This document shows, in pieces, positions 28,729-37,193 of a stretch of DNA of 64,000 bases. The translations under genes and the position numbers were made by a program. Under the pieces are notes generated by a model. The model made no database searches. It worked only from the letters and a program-made list of their open reading frames with translations, and had not been told where the DNA came from. Every line of letters begins with the position of its first letter. Position 1 is the stretch's first letter. This DNA comes from Planctomycetaceae bacterium (lineage in GTDB: Bacteria; Planctomycetota; Planctomycetia; Planctomycetales; Planctomycetaceae): the NCBI GenBank assembly GCA_021732415.1, contig JAKFVC010000044.1:1-64000 (forward strand), in the 5' to 3' direction.

Positions 28729-28757
28729 GAACCTCACGGAACATCCCCGTGAGGTTC
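28729..28757 (+). terminator. Intrinsic terminator after the acidic small protein
   Basis: Stem GAACCTCACGG / CCGTGAGGTTC (11 bp) with a 7-base loop, followed by TTGTGTT. It lies between the acidic ORF and the esterase gene. Confidence 0.7.
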
Positions 28758-28824
28758 TTGTGTTACAATCTTCTTGCTGGCTCGTCTGTCCGAGGTCTTC
28801 CGCAAATCGTGGCAAGGGTAGTCC

Positions 28825-29700
28825 ATGTCGGTCACGAGGCTATTGTTCGCATGGTGCGTTCTCCCCGGGAAGACCCGCTCTCTTAAGGTCGGAGGGCTGA
28901 AGCGGTCCTACCTGATCCATTTGCCCGAGGGCTACGATTCTCGCACGCCCACGCCCGTGGTCGTGGCCATGCATGGGGCCACGATGAATGGACCGATGAT
29001 GGCCTGGTTTTCCGGGTTGAGCAAAAAAGCGGATGAGGCTGGGTTCATTGCCGTGTACCCTGATGGCACGGGCACATTTTCCTCGTTGAATTGGAATGCC
29101 GGGACCTGTTGCGGTTCGGCCGTCGAGAAGAATATCGATGACGTGGGCTTCATCAACGCGATCCTGGACGACTTGATTCAGACCTTCAATGCGGACCCCC
29201 GTCGGATTTACATTACGGGCATGTCCAATGGGGGGATGATGGCCTACCGCATGGCGTCGGAAATGTCGGATCGCATTGCCGCCATCGCGCCGGTTTCCGG
29301 TACGATGGGAACGAGAACTTGTAACCCGAATCGTCCGGTGCCGATCTTGCACGTGCATGGGACTGACGACAAATTCATGCCGTTCGCCGGTGGTCGAAGT
29401 CCGTCCGGCAAACTGTTGTATTCAGTCGATCACTCGATTCAAGCCTGGGTGAAAGCCAACGGGTGCGATGAGACTCCTCACCGGGACGTGTTGTCCAAGG
29501 TCGATGACGACATGCGAGTCACCCGTGCAATATACGGCACGAATCCACATGGGCCCGAGGTGGTGCTGGTCGTGATTGAAGGAGGCGGCCATACCTGGCC
29601 GGGGAAGAAGTCCCCCTCGCGAAACCTCGGTAGGTCGGCGCTCAACATCTCCGCCAATGATCTGATGTGGGAGTTCTTTCAGAAACACCAACTGAAATGA
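28825..29700 (+). CDS. PHB depolymerase / feruloyl-esterase-like alpha/beta hydrolase (LpqC family)
   Basis: A 291-residue protein. RSYLIHLPEGYDSRTPTPVV and VVAMHGATMNG (oxyanion region) open an esterase fold; the nucleophile motif is GMSNGGMMAYRMA (GxSxG), the acid is probably in HGTDDKFMPFAGG and the histidine in EGGGHTWPG. This is the pattern of the polyhydroxybutyrate depolymerase/LpqC family, whose members include feruloyl and acetyl-xylan esterases, so the substrate is open. Paired Cys (GTCCGSA and TCNPNRP) are usual for exported members. The N-terminus MSVTRLLFAWCVLPGKTRSL is only a weak signal. It stands alone between a terminator and the toxin-antitoxin-like pair. Confidence 0.85.
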   Translation: MSVTRLLFAWCVLPGKTRSLKVGGLKRSYLIHLPEGYDSRTPTPVVVAMHGATMNGPMMAWFSGLSKKADEAGFIAVYPDGTGTFSSLNWNAGTCCGSAVEKNIDDVGFINAILDDLIQTFNADPRRIYITGMSNGGMMAYRMASEMSDRIAAIAPVSGTMGTRTCNPNRPVPILHVHGTDDKFMPFAGGRSPSGKLLYSVDHSIQAWVKANGCDETPHRDVLSKVDDDMRVTRAIYGTNPHGPEVVLVVIEGGGHTWPGKKSPSRNLGRSALNISANDLMWEFFQKHQLK

Positions 29701-29776
29701 CCGGCTCGGCGTCCATTTTCGAGAAATACTCTCGATGCCGACACCCTGATCTAATTCCGATTTTTCTATAGCAAGT

Positions 29777-29790
29777 TATCGCGATATACT
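29777..29790 (+). promoter_or_regulatory. Palindrome TATCGCGATA overlapping a TATACT box (candidate TA promoter/operator)
   Basis: A perfect 10-base palindrome at 29777-29786 overlaps a -10-like TATACT at 29785-29790, about 110 bases before the antitoxin-like gene. No good -35 is visible. An operator over the -10 box would fit autoregulation of a toxin-antitoxin operon; this is inference. Confidence 0.35.
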
Positions 29791-29900
29791 ACAAACTGAG
29801 ATGGTGAGCGCAATCGCACAAAACGCACTGAGTAGAATTCGCATTGTATTATTCAATCAAATTCGTGATTTTCGCTACGAACCGTTAGAAGAGAGCCAAC

Positions 29901-30095
29901 ATGAGTACTACGCTCATTCCTACCACTGACGAACTAGAAACGATTCGGCATGAACGGTATCGGAAGGCGGCGGAACGTCTGCTCCAGTGGTCACAAGAAG
30001 ATCACGAGTACGACGAACGTGTCGGTCAACTATTGGAAATTGAATTGAAAGACGCCGGTCTTCGGTGCGAGGATCGCGATGAACCTGCTGCTTGA
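29901..30095 (+). CDS. Putative antitoxin partner of PIN-domain protein
   Basis: A 64-residue hydrophilic, acidic protein (MSTTLIPTTDELETIRHERY...) preceded by AGAAGAGAG. It contains predicted helices but no ribbon-helix-helix or AbrB motif that I can identify. Its last 17 bases overlap the start of the downstream PIN-domain gene in another frame, a layout typical of vapBC-type pairs where the antitoxin comes first. The upstream region is AT-rich with a palindrome over a -10 box. The call rests on context and size only. Confidence 0.55.
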   Translation: MSTTLIPTTDELETIRHERYRKAAERLLQWSQEDHEYDERVGQLLEIELKDAGLRCEDRDEPAA

Positions 30096-30867
30096 CACCG
30101 GCATCTTGGGCCAATTGTGTCATCCTTCTAAACAGACCAACCAAGAAGTGAGAGATTGGATTGCGGCAATTCTGACCAGTGGCTCCGAAGATCGTGTCTA
30201 TTTGCCCGAGCTCTGTGACTACGAACTGCGCCGGAAACTGCTTCATCTCGTTCGAAAAGGTCAATCGTCCCCGCGCAGCATCCAACGGCTTGATGAACTG
30301 TGTGAACTGCTGGAGTACCTGCCTCTCGACACCGAGACGCTACGAAAGGCGGCCGAGTTTTGGGCCGACTCACGATTACGAGGGAATCCGACTGCGGCTG
30401 ACATCGCTCTCGACGGAGATGTTATCCTCGCAGCTCAAGCTGCAATGGTTGGTGGCACAATCGTGACGACAAATCGCAGCCATCTGTCGCAGTTTGTGTC
30501 TGCTCGTGATCGATCAGAAATACTCTGGGCCTATGTTTTCGTCTGTATCCGAGGGCCTGTTGATAACTTGGCATTCGATTGGAAAGACCATTTCGTAGTC
30601 CGAGATTCTCAAGGCCGCAATTGGCATTGTCGTCATGAGGCAACGTGGAACAGTCGGGACGAGATGGAAAGCAACGAACTTATTGCTCGCCTTCAAATCG
30701 ACTTTTCTGACGTGGGCTCAATGTACAAAAAATTGTTCGCAACGGGCCATGGAACGGAGGACGGAACGATCATCCTAACTCCAATCACCGTCGGTACCAT
30801 TCCAATCTCTCAAAAGAGACTTCGGGACGATCTTGTTGAGTCTCTTGGCGAATCTTCGAACGATTAG
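30079..30867 (+). CDS. PIN-domain (VapC-like) protein with unusual C-terminal extension
   Basis: A 262-residue protein. Residues 1-145 follow a VapC-type PIN ribonuclease: Asp6 in MNLLLDTGIL, Glu44 in LPELCDYELRR, Asp112/Asp114 in ALDGDVILAAQA, and IVTTNRSHLSQF in place of the usual T(N/D)xxHF block. VapC toxins are normally 125-150 residues; here about 115 more follow without a stop, including WKDHFVVRDSQGRNWHCRHE and GTEDGTIILTPITVG, which I do not recognise. It may be a real two-domain protein or a fusion created by loss of a stop codon. The start overlaps the antitoxin-like gene by 17 bases and follows GAGG. The stop shares four bases (TTAG) with the stop of the convergent LRR gene. Confidence 0.75.
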   Translation: MNLLLDTGILGQLCHPSKQTNQEVRDWIAAILTSGSEDRVYLPELCDYELRRKLLHLVRKGQSSPRSIQRLDELCELLEYLPLDTETLRKAAEFWADSRLRGNPTAADIALDGDVILAAQAAMVGGTIVTTNRSHLSQFVSARDRSEILWAYVFVCIRGPVDNLAFDWKDHFVVRDSQGRNWHCRHEATWNSRDEMESNELIARLQIDFSDVGSMYKKLFATGHGTEDGTIILTPITVGTIPISQKRLRDDLVESLGESSND

Positions 30868-32222
30868 GGCGCCCCTGCTTCACCTTCGCCCGATGCTCCA
30901 GACATTCCAAGATCCAGCTTTGACCATTTCTTGGATTCGAGTTTCTTCAGCCCCTCGGGTGTGACCGAGCCGTTGTCTTTGAACGTCAATGATTGCAGAC
31001 TGGAGATTTTCAACAGTTTGTCGATCGTACTGTCGGTGACTCCCGTTGCTCGGATTGACAGCTCTTTCAGATTAGGAAGTGTGGCGATCACGTCCACTGT
31101 GGCGTCGGTCATCTGGGGAACGGTCCAGATATCGAGCAACTCCAGCGACTTGAGATTTGCCAGATGCGTCAGGCCCGAGTCGCTGACTGAGGAGAGTTCG
31201 TGCAGGTAGAGACGGCGTAGCTTGGGGAGATCATCGAAGACTTCCATGGCCCGATCATCGACGTTCGGCAGGTCTCGCAAGGTCAACCGGATCAGTCCCA
31301 TTCCCTTGAGTGCCAGGACGCCTTCCGAACCGAAGCCCTGGCAGCGGAAGATTTCGAGTTGCGAGAGTTTGCTGAGTTTGGCGAGGTGCTGGCCAGACTG
31401 ATCGGAAACGGCGAAATCCTGAATCAGCAACGATTCCAGGGATTGATTGCGAGCGAGAGATTCCAATCCCGAATCGGTGACCGCCGTACTGCGATGCTTG
31501 AGAGCCGTGAGCTTCGGCAGATCCGCAACGACGTCCAGGGCCATGTCGCCCGCTTCCATGTTGCCGCGCAAGTCGAGCGAACGGAGGTCCTTCAGTTTTT
31601 CAAAGCGCTGGGACCCGATATCGTCGACTCTGTTTTGCACCAATGTCAGACGCTGGAGTTTGCTCAAATCGCTAATGATCTTGACCACCCCTTTGGTCAC
31701 GTTGGTGTTGGAGGACAGGTCCAGGTCGGTGAGATTGGGAAACGATTTGACGATCATCTGCACCGTGACGTCGTTGATCCCCGAATTGGTCAACGCCAGA
31801 TTGGTGAGACCTTTCAAGCCGCTCAACTTGGCCGCCATTTCGTCATTCAGAGTGCGGCAATTGAAGATCTGGAGTTTTTTCAGATCGCTGAGTTTACCGA
31901 ACAGCGTCAAGTCCTCGGCGGTGAGATTGGAGCCGTCTTGAATCGAGATCTCAGTCAACAAGTCGCCGTCTTTCGGCGTGTATTTGGCACGAGCCCCCAA
32001 GGCGTCGATCCGCGCCTTCGCGGCCTTCACGTCGTCTGCGTTGGCGGTGGATGGAGAGGCCGCGGCGGCGGCGGGCGGAGCTGCAGGTTTCGCAGGAGTC
32101 GGATTGGTCGTGGGGGGAGTCGCACCTCCACCAGCCCCGTCAGGTTTCGTGCATCCCGTCAGACAGAACAAACCCATTACCATGCCGGCAACGATGCCGT
32201 GCGACCAATGCGAACTCACCAT
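30864..32222 (-). CDS. Leucine-rich-repeat lipoprotein
   Basis: A 452-residue protein from ATG 32222 (AAGG upstream). The leader IVAGMVMGLFCLTGC is a type II signal with lipobox LTGC, so it is lipid-anchored. A low-complexity Pro/Ala/Thr linker (to about residue 60) leads to leucine-rich repeats that fill the rest, for example FPNLTDLDLSSNTNVTKGVV, DLRSLDLRGNMEAGD and LKELSIRATGVTDSTIDKLL. These are cysteine-free repeats of 23-26 residues, close in style to the LRR half of the FGE-like protein at 3000-5411. The likely role is protein-protein or ligand binding at the cell envelope. The 3' end overlaps the stop of the PIN-domain gene. Confidence 0.88.
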   Translation of the reverse strand: MVSSHWSHGIVAGMVMGLFCLTGCTKPDGAGGGATPPTTNPTPAKPAAPPAAAAASPSTANADDVKAAKARIDALGARAKYTPKDGDLLTEISIQDGSNLTAEDLTLFGKLSDLKKLQIFNCRTLNDEMAAKLSGLKGLTNLALTNSGINDVTVQMIVKSFPNLTDLDLSSNTNVTKGVVKIISDLSKLQRLTLVQNRVDDIGSQRFEKLKDLRSLDLRGNMEAGDMALDVVADLPKLTALKHRSTAVTDSGLESLARNQSLESLLIQDFAVSDQSGQHLAKLSKLSQLEIFRCQGFGSEGVLALKGMGLIRLTLRDLPNVDDRAMEVFDDLPKLRRLYLHELSSVSDSGLTHLANLKSLELLDIWTVPQMTDATVDVIATLPNLKELSIRATGVTDSTIDKLLKISSLQSLTFKDNGSVTPEGLKKLESKKWSKLDLGMSGASGEGEAGAP

Positions 32223-32315
32223 GATTCTTGCCTTATTCAACGAAAAGATTGGGCGCACGCGAACCGCGTGCGCCCAATTTCATACAGACATAACACGTTG
32301 ATCAGGTGAGTTGGG

Positions 32316-32375
32316 CCCCGTGGCCGACGCTGCCAGCGTCGGTGTTCGCAGACGCTAGCAGCGTCTGCCACGGGG
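32316..32375. repeat. Family D nested palindrome, copy 2 (opposite orientation)
   Basis: Reads CCCCGTGG, hairpin CCGACGCT-gcc-AGCGTCGG, spacer, hairpin CAGACGCT-agc-AGCGTCTG, CCACGGGG. Its reverse complement aligns with copy 1 (26037-26095) except for the short centre. It lies between two tandem minus-strand genes. Confidence 0.85.
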
Positions 32376-32392
32376 CTCACCTGCTTCACAGA

Positions 32393-33877
32393 CTAATCCA
32401 ACTTGTGACCTTCGGCATACACCGGCTTGATCAGATCCGCAACCTTCGGCGTCTTGAGTGACGCGAGGTTGGTGACCTTCAGGCCCTTGGCGTCCCATTC
32501 GACCTTCTCGCCCCAGTCGCCCATCGCGCCTTCGGCACCGCCCGTGGCCGCCGCCCAGACGGCGAGATTGCCCAACAGGATCGTTTCCGTCAGCGGGCCA
32601 GCGCGATCGATGAAGTTCGACTTGGCGATCTTCGGATCGTTGGCTCGCTTGGCACGGAACAACTCGTACATGTTGTTGAGGTCGTTGTTTCCCTTGTTCT
32701 CGGCCTTTTCGTATTCAACCTTGACCTTCTCGACACCTTTCAACTGGTAGACGCCACAGTAGTCGTCCGAGCTGTAGAAGGCTCCCTTTTCACCGACGAC
32801 CATCACACCGCTGTCCGAGACATTGGTGATGCCGTGCTTGGCGAAGACTTCCATGGGGGGCTTGTTGCCCTTGCGGTCATACCACCAGAAGGGAATCGCG
32901 GGCCGTTCTTTGGTCTCGGCATATTCGAACTTGATGATCGAACTGGCGGGAAAGCTGTCGAAGTCGTGTCCGGTCGACTTGGCGACCACCGAGATCGGAT
33001 CACGCAATCCGCACGAAGCGAACGGCACGGTCAACTGGTGGCAAGCCATATCACCCAGGGCACCGGTACCGAAGTCCCACCACCCGCGGTGTTGGAACGT
33101 GTGGTAGAGACCGGGCCAGTATTCGCGCGGCGGGGCGACACCCAGCCAGTTCTTCCAGTCGACGCGTTCCAGCGCCTTGGCGATTTCTTCCTTCTTCTTT
33201 TCGATCAGCTTCTCGGCATTTTCGGGATCGTCCTTCTTCGCTTGTGCGGCGAACTTGTCGAGAGTCATCCGGCGACCGGGACCTTGTGCCCAGACGGGAC
33301 GATTCGACCAGGCGAACACTTCCTTCAGCGTACCGAGGACACCCGACTGAATCTGGGCGATGGCTTCACGCGAAGAATCGAGGGCTGTGCCCTGATTACC
33401 CATCTGCGTGCAGACGCCCGTTTCCTTGGCGACTTCCGCGAGTTTCCGGGCTTCGTAGATCGTCCGGGTCAACGGCTTCTGCGTGTAGCAGCTGATTCCC
33501 AATCGCATACAGGCCAGGGTGATCGGACCATGCATGTGGTCGGGGGTGCTGATGGTGGCGATGTCGATCTTCTTGCCGAACTTCTCCAGCAATTCGCGAT
33601 AGTCGGTGAACTTCTCGGCGTCCGCGAAGCCTTTCGATTTGCCTTTGCTCTCGAGGGTATTGCGATCGACGTCGCAAATCGCGAGGACCTTACCGAATTC
33701 CGCCGCGTGGGCTGAGTCGCTACCACCCTTACCGCCGACGCCAAAGTTGACGACATTGAGTTGCTCATTGGCCGAGCGTTCCTGGCCGCGAAGATCGACA
33801 GATCCCCCGACGAACAGCGCGGCTCCAATCGCCGATGTATTTTGAAGGAACTCGCGACGCGACGTTTGCGTTCTCAT
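32393..33877 (-). CDS. Gfo/Idh/MocA-family oxidoreductase, exported by Tat
   Basis: A 494-residue protein. The ATG at 33877 follows AGGAGA; the leader TSRREFLQNTSAIGAALFVG is a twin-arginine signal. NVVNFGVGGKGGSD and LAICDVD form the Rossmann NAD(P) site, IATISTPDHMHGPITLACM and CYTQKPLTRTIYEARKLAEV (catalytic-type Lys in QKP) complete the fold, and GDMACHQLTVPF occurs in the C-terminal substrate domain. Such Tat-exported oxidoreductases are abundant in planctomycetes and carry a preloaded cofactor to the periplasm; sugar substrates are likely but unknown. It stands alone, divergent from the propeller glycosidase-like gene by about 250 bases. Confidence 0.9.
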   Translation of the reverse strand: MRTQTSRREFLQNTSAIGAALFVGGSVDLRGQERSANEQLNVVNFGVGGKGGSDSAHAAEFGKVLAICDVDRNTLESKGKSKGFADAEKFTDYRELLEKFGKKIDIATISTPDHMHGPITLACMRLGISCYTQKPLTRTIYEARKLAEVAKETGVCTQMGNQGTALDSSREAIAQIQSGVLGTLKEVFAWSNRPVWAQGPGRRMTLDKFAAQAKKDDPENAEKLIEKKKEEIAKALERVDWKNWLGVAPPREYWPGLYHTFQHRGWWDFGTGALGDMACHQLTVPFASCGLRDPISVVAKSTGHDFDSFPASSIIKFEYAETKERPAIPFWWYDRKGNKPPMEVFAKHGITNVSDSGVMVVGEKGAFYSSDDYCGVYQLKGVEKVKVEYEKAENKGNNDLNNMYELFRAKRANDPKIAKSNFIDRAGPLTETILLGNLAVWAAATGGAEGAMGDWGEKVEWDAKGLKVTNLASLKTPKVADLIKPVYAEGHKLD

Positions 33878-34128
33878 ACGTCTCTCCTGGCGGTATAACT
33901 TGTGATGTGGCAAATCGGTGAGCGGCAGTCTGTCTGCCCAACAACCAGAAATCCTAATCAACTCCGCCGAAACTTTACAGCAAGAGCATCATCCGCAGGC
34001 TTTCCGGTTGGTGAATGTGTCTTCAAGTTGTATGATTGGTCATGAACAAACCGTCATAATCTCGACCCGTGCCCGAGGCAGGTTAGCGGGTCTGCGTCAG
34101 TGATGGCCCGCGTTCCGGGAGTCGAACG

Positions 34129-35670
34129 ATGAGACACCTGAGATCCTGCTTGTTCGCGGTATTGGCGGGGTTGATTGCTCAACCGGCCCTGGCAGTCGAC
34201 CCGCAAAGTGTCGATACGTCCAAACCGATTGTCCTCGATAAGGGAGTCCATCTTCTGTTGGACGACCATCTCATTGTGAGCAGTGCCGGGGTGAATCGCC
34301 GGGTGTTCTCACCGCAGCGATTTCTCACCGAGCCTGTCGTCACGGGCAGCCTGGAGCATCAGAACTGGCAACCGTTTTTCACCGTGTTGCGTGATCCGGC
34401 GACACCTTCCGGCAAGCCATTTCGGATGTGGTACAACGTCGACACAGTCGATGATCCTGCCGATGGCGCCTATTTTGGCGTGACCGGCTATTTGGAGTCG
34501 TCAGATGGTATCCGCTGGCCTGGTCCCTATGAGCGTCTCAATTCGCTGACCGTTGACGGCCGAGTGCGATTTGGAGCCAGCGTGGTCGACGATGGGCCCC
34601 GAGCTCGGACGTCGGCAGAACGCTATAAGATGCTGTACTTCGATGCCGGATCGCTCGTCGGTCCGCGTGTCGCGTTTTCGCCCGATGGTCGGCAATGGAC
34701 CCTGCACAATGGCGGTAAGCCTGTGCTGCCCGTGAATAACGGCGACGACATCTGGAACGCCGGATTCGATCCCCTTCGGCAACGTTATTTCCTGATCGGC
34801 AAGATTTACGGGCCTCATACCTGGACCAACGTGGAAGGCAAACAGGTCACCGCCACGATTCGTCGCTATTTCACGAGTTTCAGTTCGGACTTCAAGAGCT
34901 GGAGCGAGCCGAAGATGGTCTACTCGCCGGATGAAAAGGACTCGGGAATCACACAGTGGTATGGCAGTGCCGGGTTGCTGGTCCGCGGCAAGTTGATGAT
35001 CTCGTTCTTGCGAGTGCTACGCGATGATCTCTCGCCGGAAGGCGTACCCGCAGAGGCGATCGAGGCCAACACGCGCGGCAAAGCTGGGCTGGGGGCTTCC
35101 GGATTGGGAGCCTCGGGAGGCTCGGGAATGGGTTATACGGTCCTGACGTGGACCCGCGACGGCGAGACGTGGCACCGCGATCGGCACACCAACAAGTTTC
35201 TGGGGCCTGACCCTCGAGTCGGAACTTGGGACCATGCCATGTCATGGGTGGGAAGTTCGGTTGAAGTGGGAGATGAGGTCTACCTCTACTACGCCGGCTA
35301 TCGTTGGGGCCATAAGTATCGACACTCAGTCGACCGGCAGTTGGGCGTGGTGAAAATGAAGCGGGATCGGTATGTCGCACGCGAGGCGGGAGAAAAAAAA
35401 GGAACCTTTACGACGCCGACAGTCACCGTGGAGGGAGATGCTTTGAGGCTCAATGTCGACTCCCCCAACGGCGAAGTACGAGTTCAGATCACCAATGTTG
35501 CTGGCGAACCAGTCCCTGGTTTTGGTTTTCAGGATTGTCAGCCCATCGCGACCGATTCCCTGACTGCGGAGGTGGCGTGGGCCAAACCCCTGTCTACGCT
35601 ACGCGGGAAGTCGGTTCGTTTGGTGTTCGAACTTTCGAATGCACGTCTGTTTGCATTCGAAGTTCAATAG
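34129..35670 (+). CDS. Exported beta-propeller glycosidase-like protein (GH32/GH43-like)
   Basis: A 513-residue protein with a signal peptide ending PALA near residue 22. HLLLDDHLIVSSAGVNRRVF opens the mature part, a motif common in planctomycete predicted glycosidases. Repeated strands with Trp and Asp (KPFRMWYNVDTVDD, GYLESSDGIRWPGPY, AFSPDGRQWTLHNGG, DDIWNAGFDPLRQRYFLIGK, FTSFSSDFKSWSEPKM, YYAGYRWGHKY) predict a five-bladed propeller as in GH32, GH43 and GH68 relatives. The C-terminal 90 residues (VTVEGDALRLNVDSPNGEVR) form a beta-sandwich. Activity cannot be confirmed from motifs. An LGASGLGASGGSG stretch forms a short internal glycine-rich repeat. Confidence 0.75.
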   Translation: MRHLRSCLFAVLAGLIAQPALAVDPQSVDTSKPIVLDKGVHLLLDDHLIVSSAGVNRRVFSPQRFLTEPVVTGSLEHQNWQPFFTVLRDPATPSGKPFRMWYNVDTVDDPADGAYFGVTGYLESSDGIRWPGPYERLNSLTVDGRVRFGASVVDDGPRARTSAERYKMLYFDAGSLVGPRVAFSPDGRQWTLHNGGKPVLPVNNGDDIWNAGFDPLRQRYFLIGKIYGPHTWTNVEGKQVTATIRRYFTSFSSDFKSWSEPKMVYSPDEKDSGITQWYGSAGLLVRGKLMISFLRVLRDDLSPEGVPAEAIEANTRGKAGLGASGLGASGGSGMGYTVLTWTRDGETWHRDRHTNKFLGPDPRVGTWDHAMSWVGSSVEVGDEVYLYYAGYRWGHKYRHSVDRQLGVVKMKRDRYVAREAGEKKGTFTTPTVTVEGDALRLNVDSPNGEVRVQITNVAGEPVPGFGFQDCQPIATDSLTAEVAWAKPLSTLRGKSVRLVFELSNARLFAFEVQ

Positions 35671-35755
35671 ATCGCGTCGACAGGTCGGCGCGGCTGGGTT
35701 CGGATGGAAAGTGTCACAGCCTGAATCTTAAGTTGCTTACGATGGTGGACCAATC

Positions 35756-37101
35756 ATGTTTCAGCTTTCACTGATACTCGCCGCGCTCATGATGCTGACT
35801 GCTCATATTCCATACCTGTTGCGACCGCGCTGGATGCCGGTGGTGGCCTTTCTGATCTGGGGCAGCCTGTGGTTCTGTGTGGTGTATATCGCGAATAACG
35901 CGGGCCATCCACCGGCTGTCGTATGGCTGTTTTGGATATTACTGCTGGCCACTCCGATTGCTCGTTTGGCGAAACTGCATTGGGGTTGGTTTGAAGCGAT
36001 CTGCCTCTCCTGCACGTTGGTCGCCTATGGCATCTCCCTGTACGAGTTCATGCCGGCCTACCACGAGCATCAGGAATTGCTCGCCAGGTACCCCGCGACT
36101 GATCTGAAACCCAGGCTCGCATATGAGCACCGTACCGCCCTGTCGACCCCGGCTGATTCCAACAGCACCGCAGACGTCTTCAGCACGGCGACCAGCGAGC
36201 GGCCACTTTACAGCATGAAAATGCTCAAGGAACTGGACGACAGATCGCGAGAATACCTCGACCTGGGGACTTTCCGCATCGAGTACCGTAAGAACGACCG
36301 CCGTCTGGCGTTTGGAGCGTTGATGAAAGTCCACGTGGGTTTCGTCGCCGACTTCATCGCCCAACCGGGGCTCGGGCGTAGTCGTTTGCCAGGTATCAAA
36401 CTTCTCCGCAAAGCCGACTTGAAATCAAGTTTTGAAGACATCGATTTGGACGCACCTCCCGAGCGGATTGACCAACCTGACCGTCAGCATGATGAAATTG
36501 ACTCATCGAGCAACGGACCTCATGCGGATCAGGCCGCGGGGCAGGACCCGGCGGCGCTACAAAAACATGATTTAACCGCATCCGACCGACTTCCGGGAAA
36601 CGACACCCTGGAGTCGTTTCATCGTGACAGCATCACCAATTTCGTGCCACTGAATTCATTAGGTGGAGTCAACGACAGGCTGGAGGCCAGAGGCTTTCTG
36701 TCACACGCGTTTCATCTCGCCCCTGATAACCTAAACGTCAGTTATGAGACGTTCGGGTGGAGATTCGCGCGATTAGAACTGGTCAGCCTCCTCAAGCATC
36801 AACCACCAGCGGCGTATGTGTCGGAGCACCTGCCATGGATGAACTACGGGACGCTCCAACTCGCGCCATCACACGGTTTGAGTCGGACGCAATTGCAAAA
36901 CTGGTTGCCGGCGAAGAACTGGTTCTCGACCAGCCCAATGGTCGTGAGCTTCACGTGCTGGGCTCAATTCGAGCGATCGCCGCGTGCCGCGAATGCCATC
37001 AGGTTCCGCTGGGAGGACTCCTCGGAGCGTTTACTTACACGTTCACACTCGAATCGTTCCGCAGACCAGGCGAAGAGAAAAAGGTGGCCACGCGAGAGTG
37101 A
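35756..37101 (+). CDS. Membrane protein with CxxCH motif, disrupted by a -1 frameshift
   Basis: The N-terminus carries about four transmembrane helices (residues 1-100), then a soluble domain. Translation from ATG 35756 is sensible as far as PPAAYVSEHLP at about 36834, after which the frame reads an implausible basic tail ending at 37120. The +1-frame reading from the same point gives MDELRDAPTRAITRFESDAI, EELVLDQPNGRELHVLGSIR and ACRECHQVPLGGLLGAFTY, ending at TGA 37099-37101, with a heme-type CRECH at 36985-36999. This is what I expect for the family, where a short HLPxMxELxxxPTR segment links the two parts. A single missing base after CTGCC (36830-36834) explains it. It could be a recent null mutation or a sequencing error; I cannot tell which. 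A hairpin covers the true 3' end. Confidence 0.75.
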
Positions 37102-37115
37102 TCACTCGCGTGGCC
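37086..37115 (+). terminator. Hairpin over the 3' end of the frameshifted membrane protein
   Basis: Stem GGCCACGCGAG / CTCGCGTGGCC (11 bp) with an 8-base loop. It overlaps the corrected-frame stop (37099-37101) and lies just before a family A palindrome, between convergent genes. There is no T-run, so factor-independent termination is unproven. Confidence 0.5.
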
Positions 37116-37116
37116 T

Positions 37117-37192
37117 GTAGGATGGCCGCCCCGGCCGTCTTCTTCGTATTCTCAAGATCTCAAAAAGGGACGGGCAAGAGTGCCCATCCTAC
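37117..37192. repeat. Family A nested palindrome, copy 2 (mixed arms)
   Basis: The left arm is GTAG with GATGGCCG-ccc-CGGCCGTC; the right arm, reversed, is GTAG with GATGGGCA-ctct-TGCCCGTC. The stem core changes from GGCCG/CGGCC to GGGCA/TGCCC as paired substitutions, with the flanking GAT/GTC wobble kept. The right arm ends 2 bases from the stop of the convergent DUF1552 gene. Confidence 0.85.
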
Positions 37193-37193
37193 G

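Noticed and set aside
28423-28815. Minus-strand Arg/His-rich ORF over the acidic gene
   Set aside because: It is the complement of GAC/GAT runs, and a terminator lies inside it; composition artefact.
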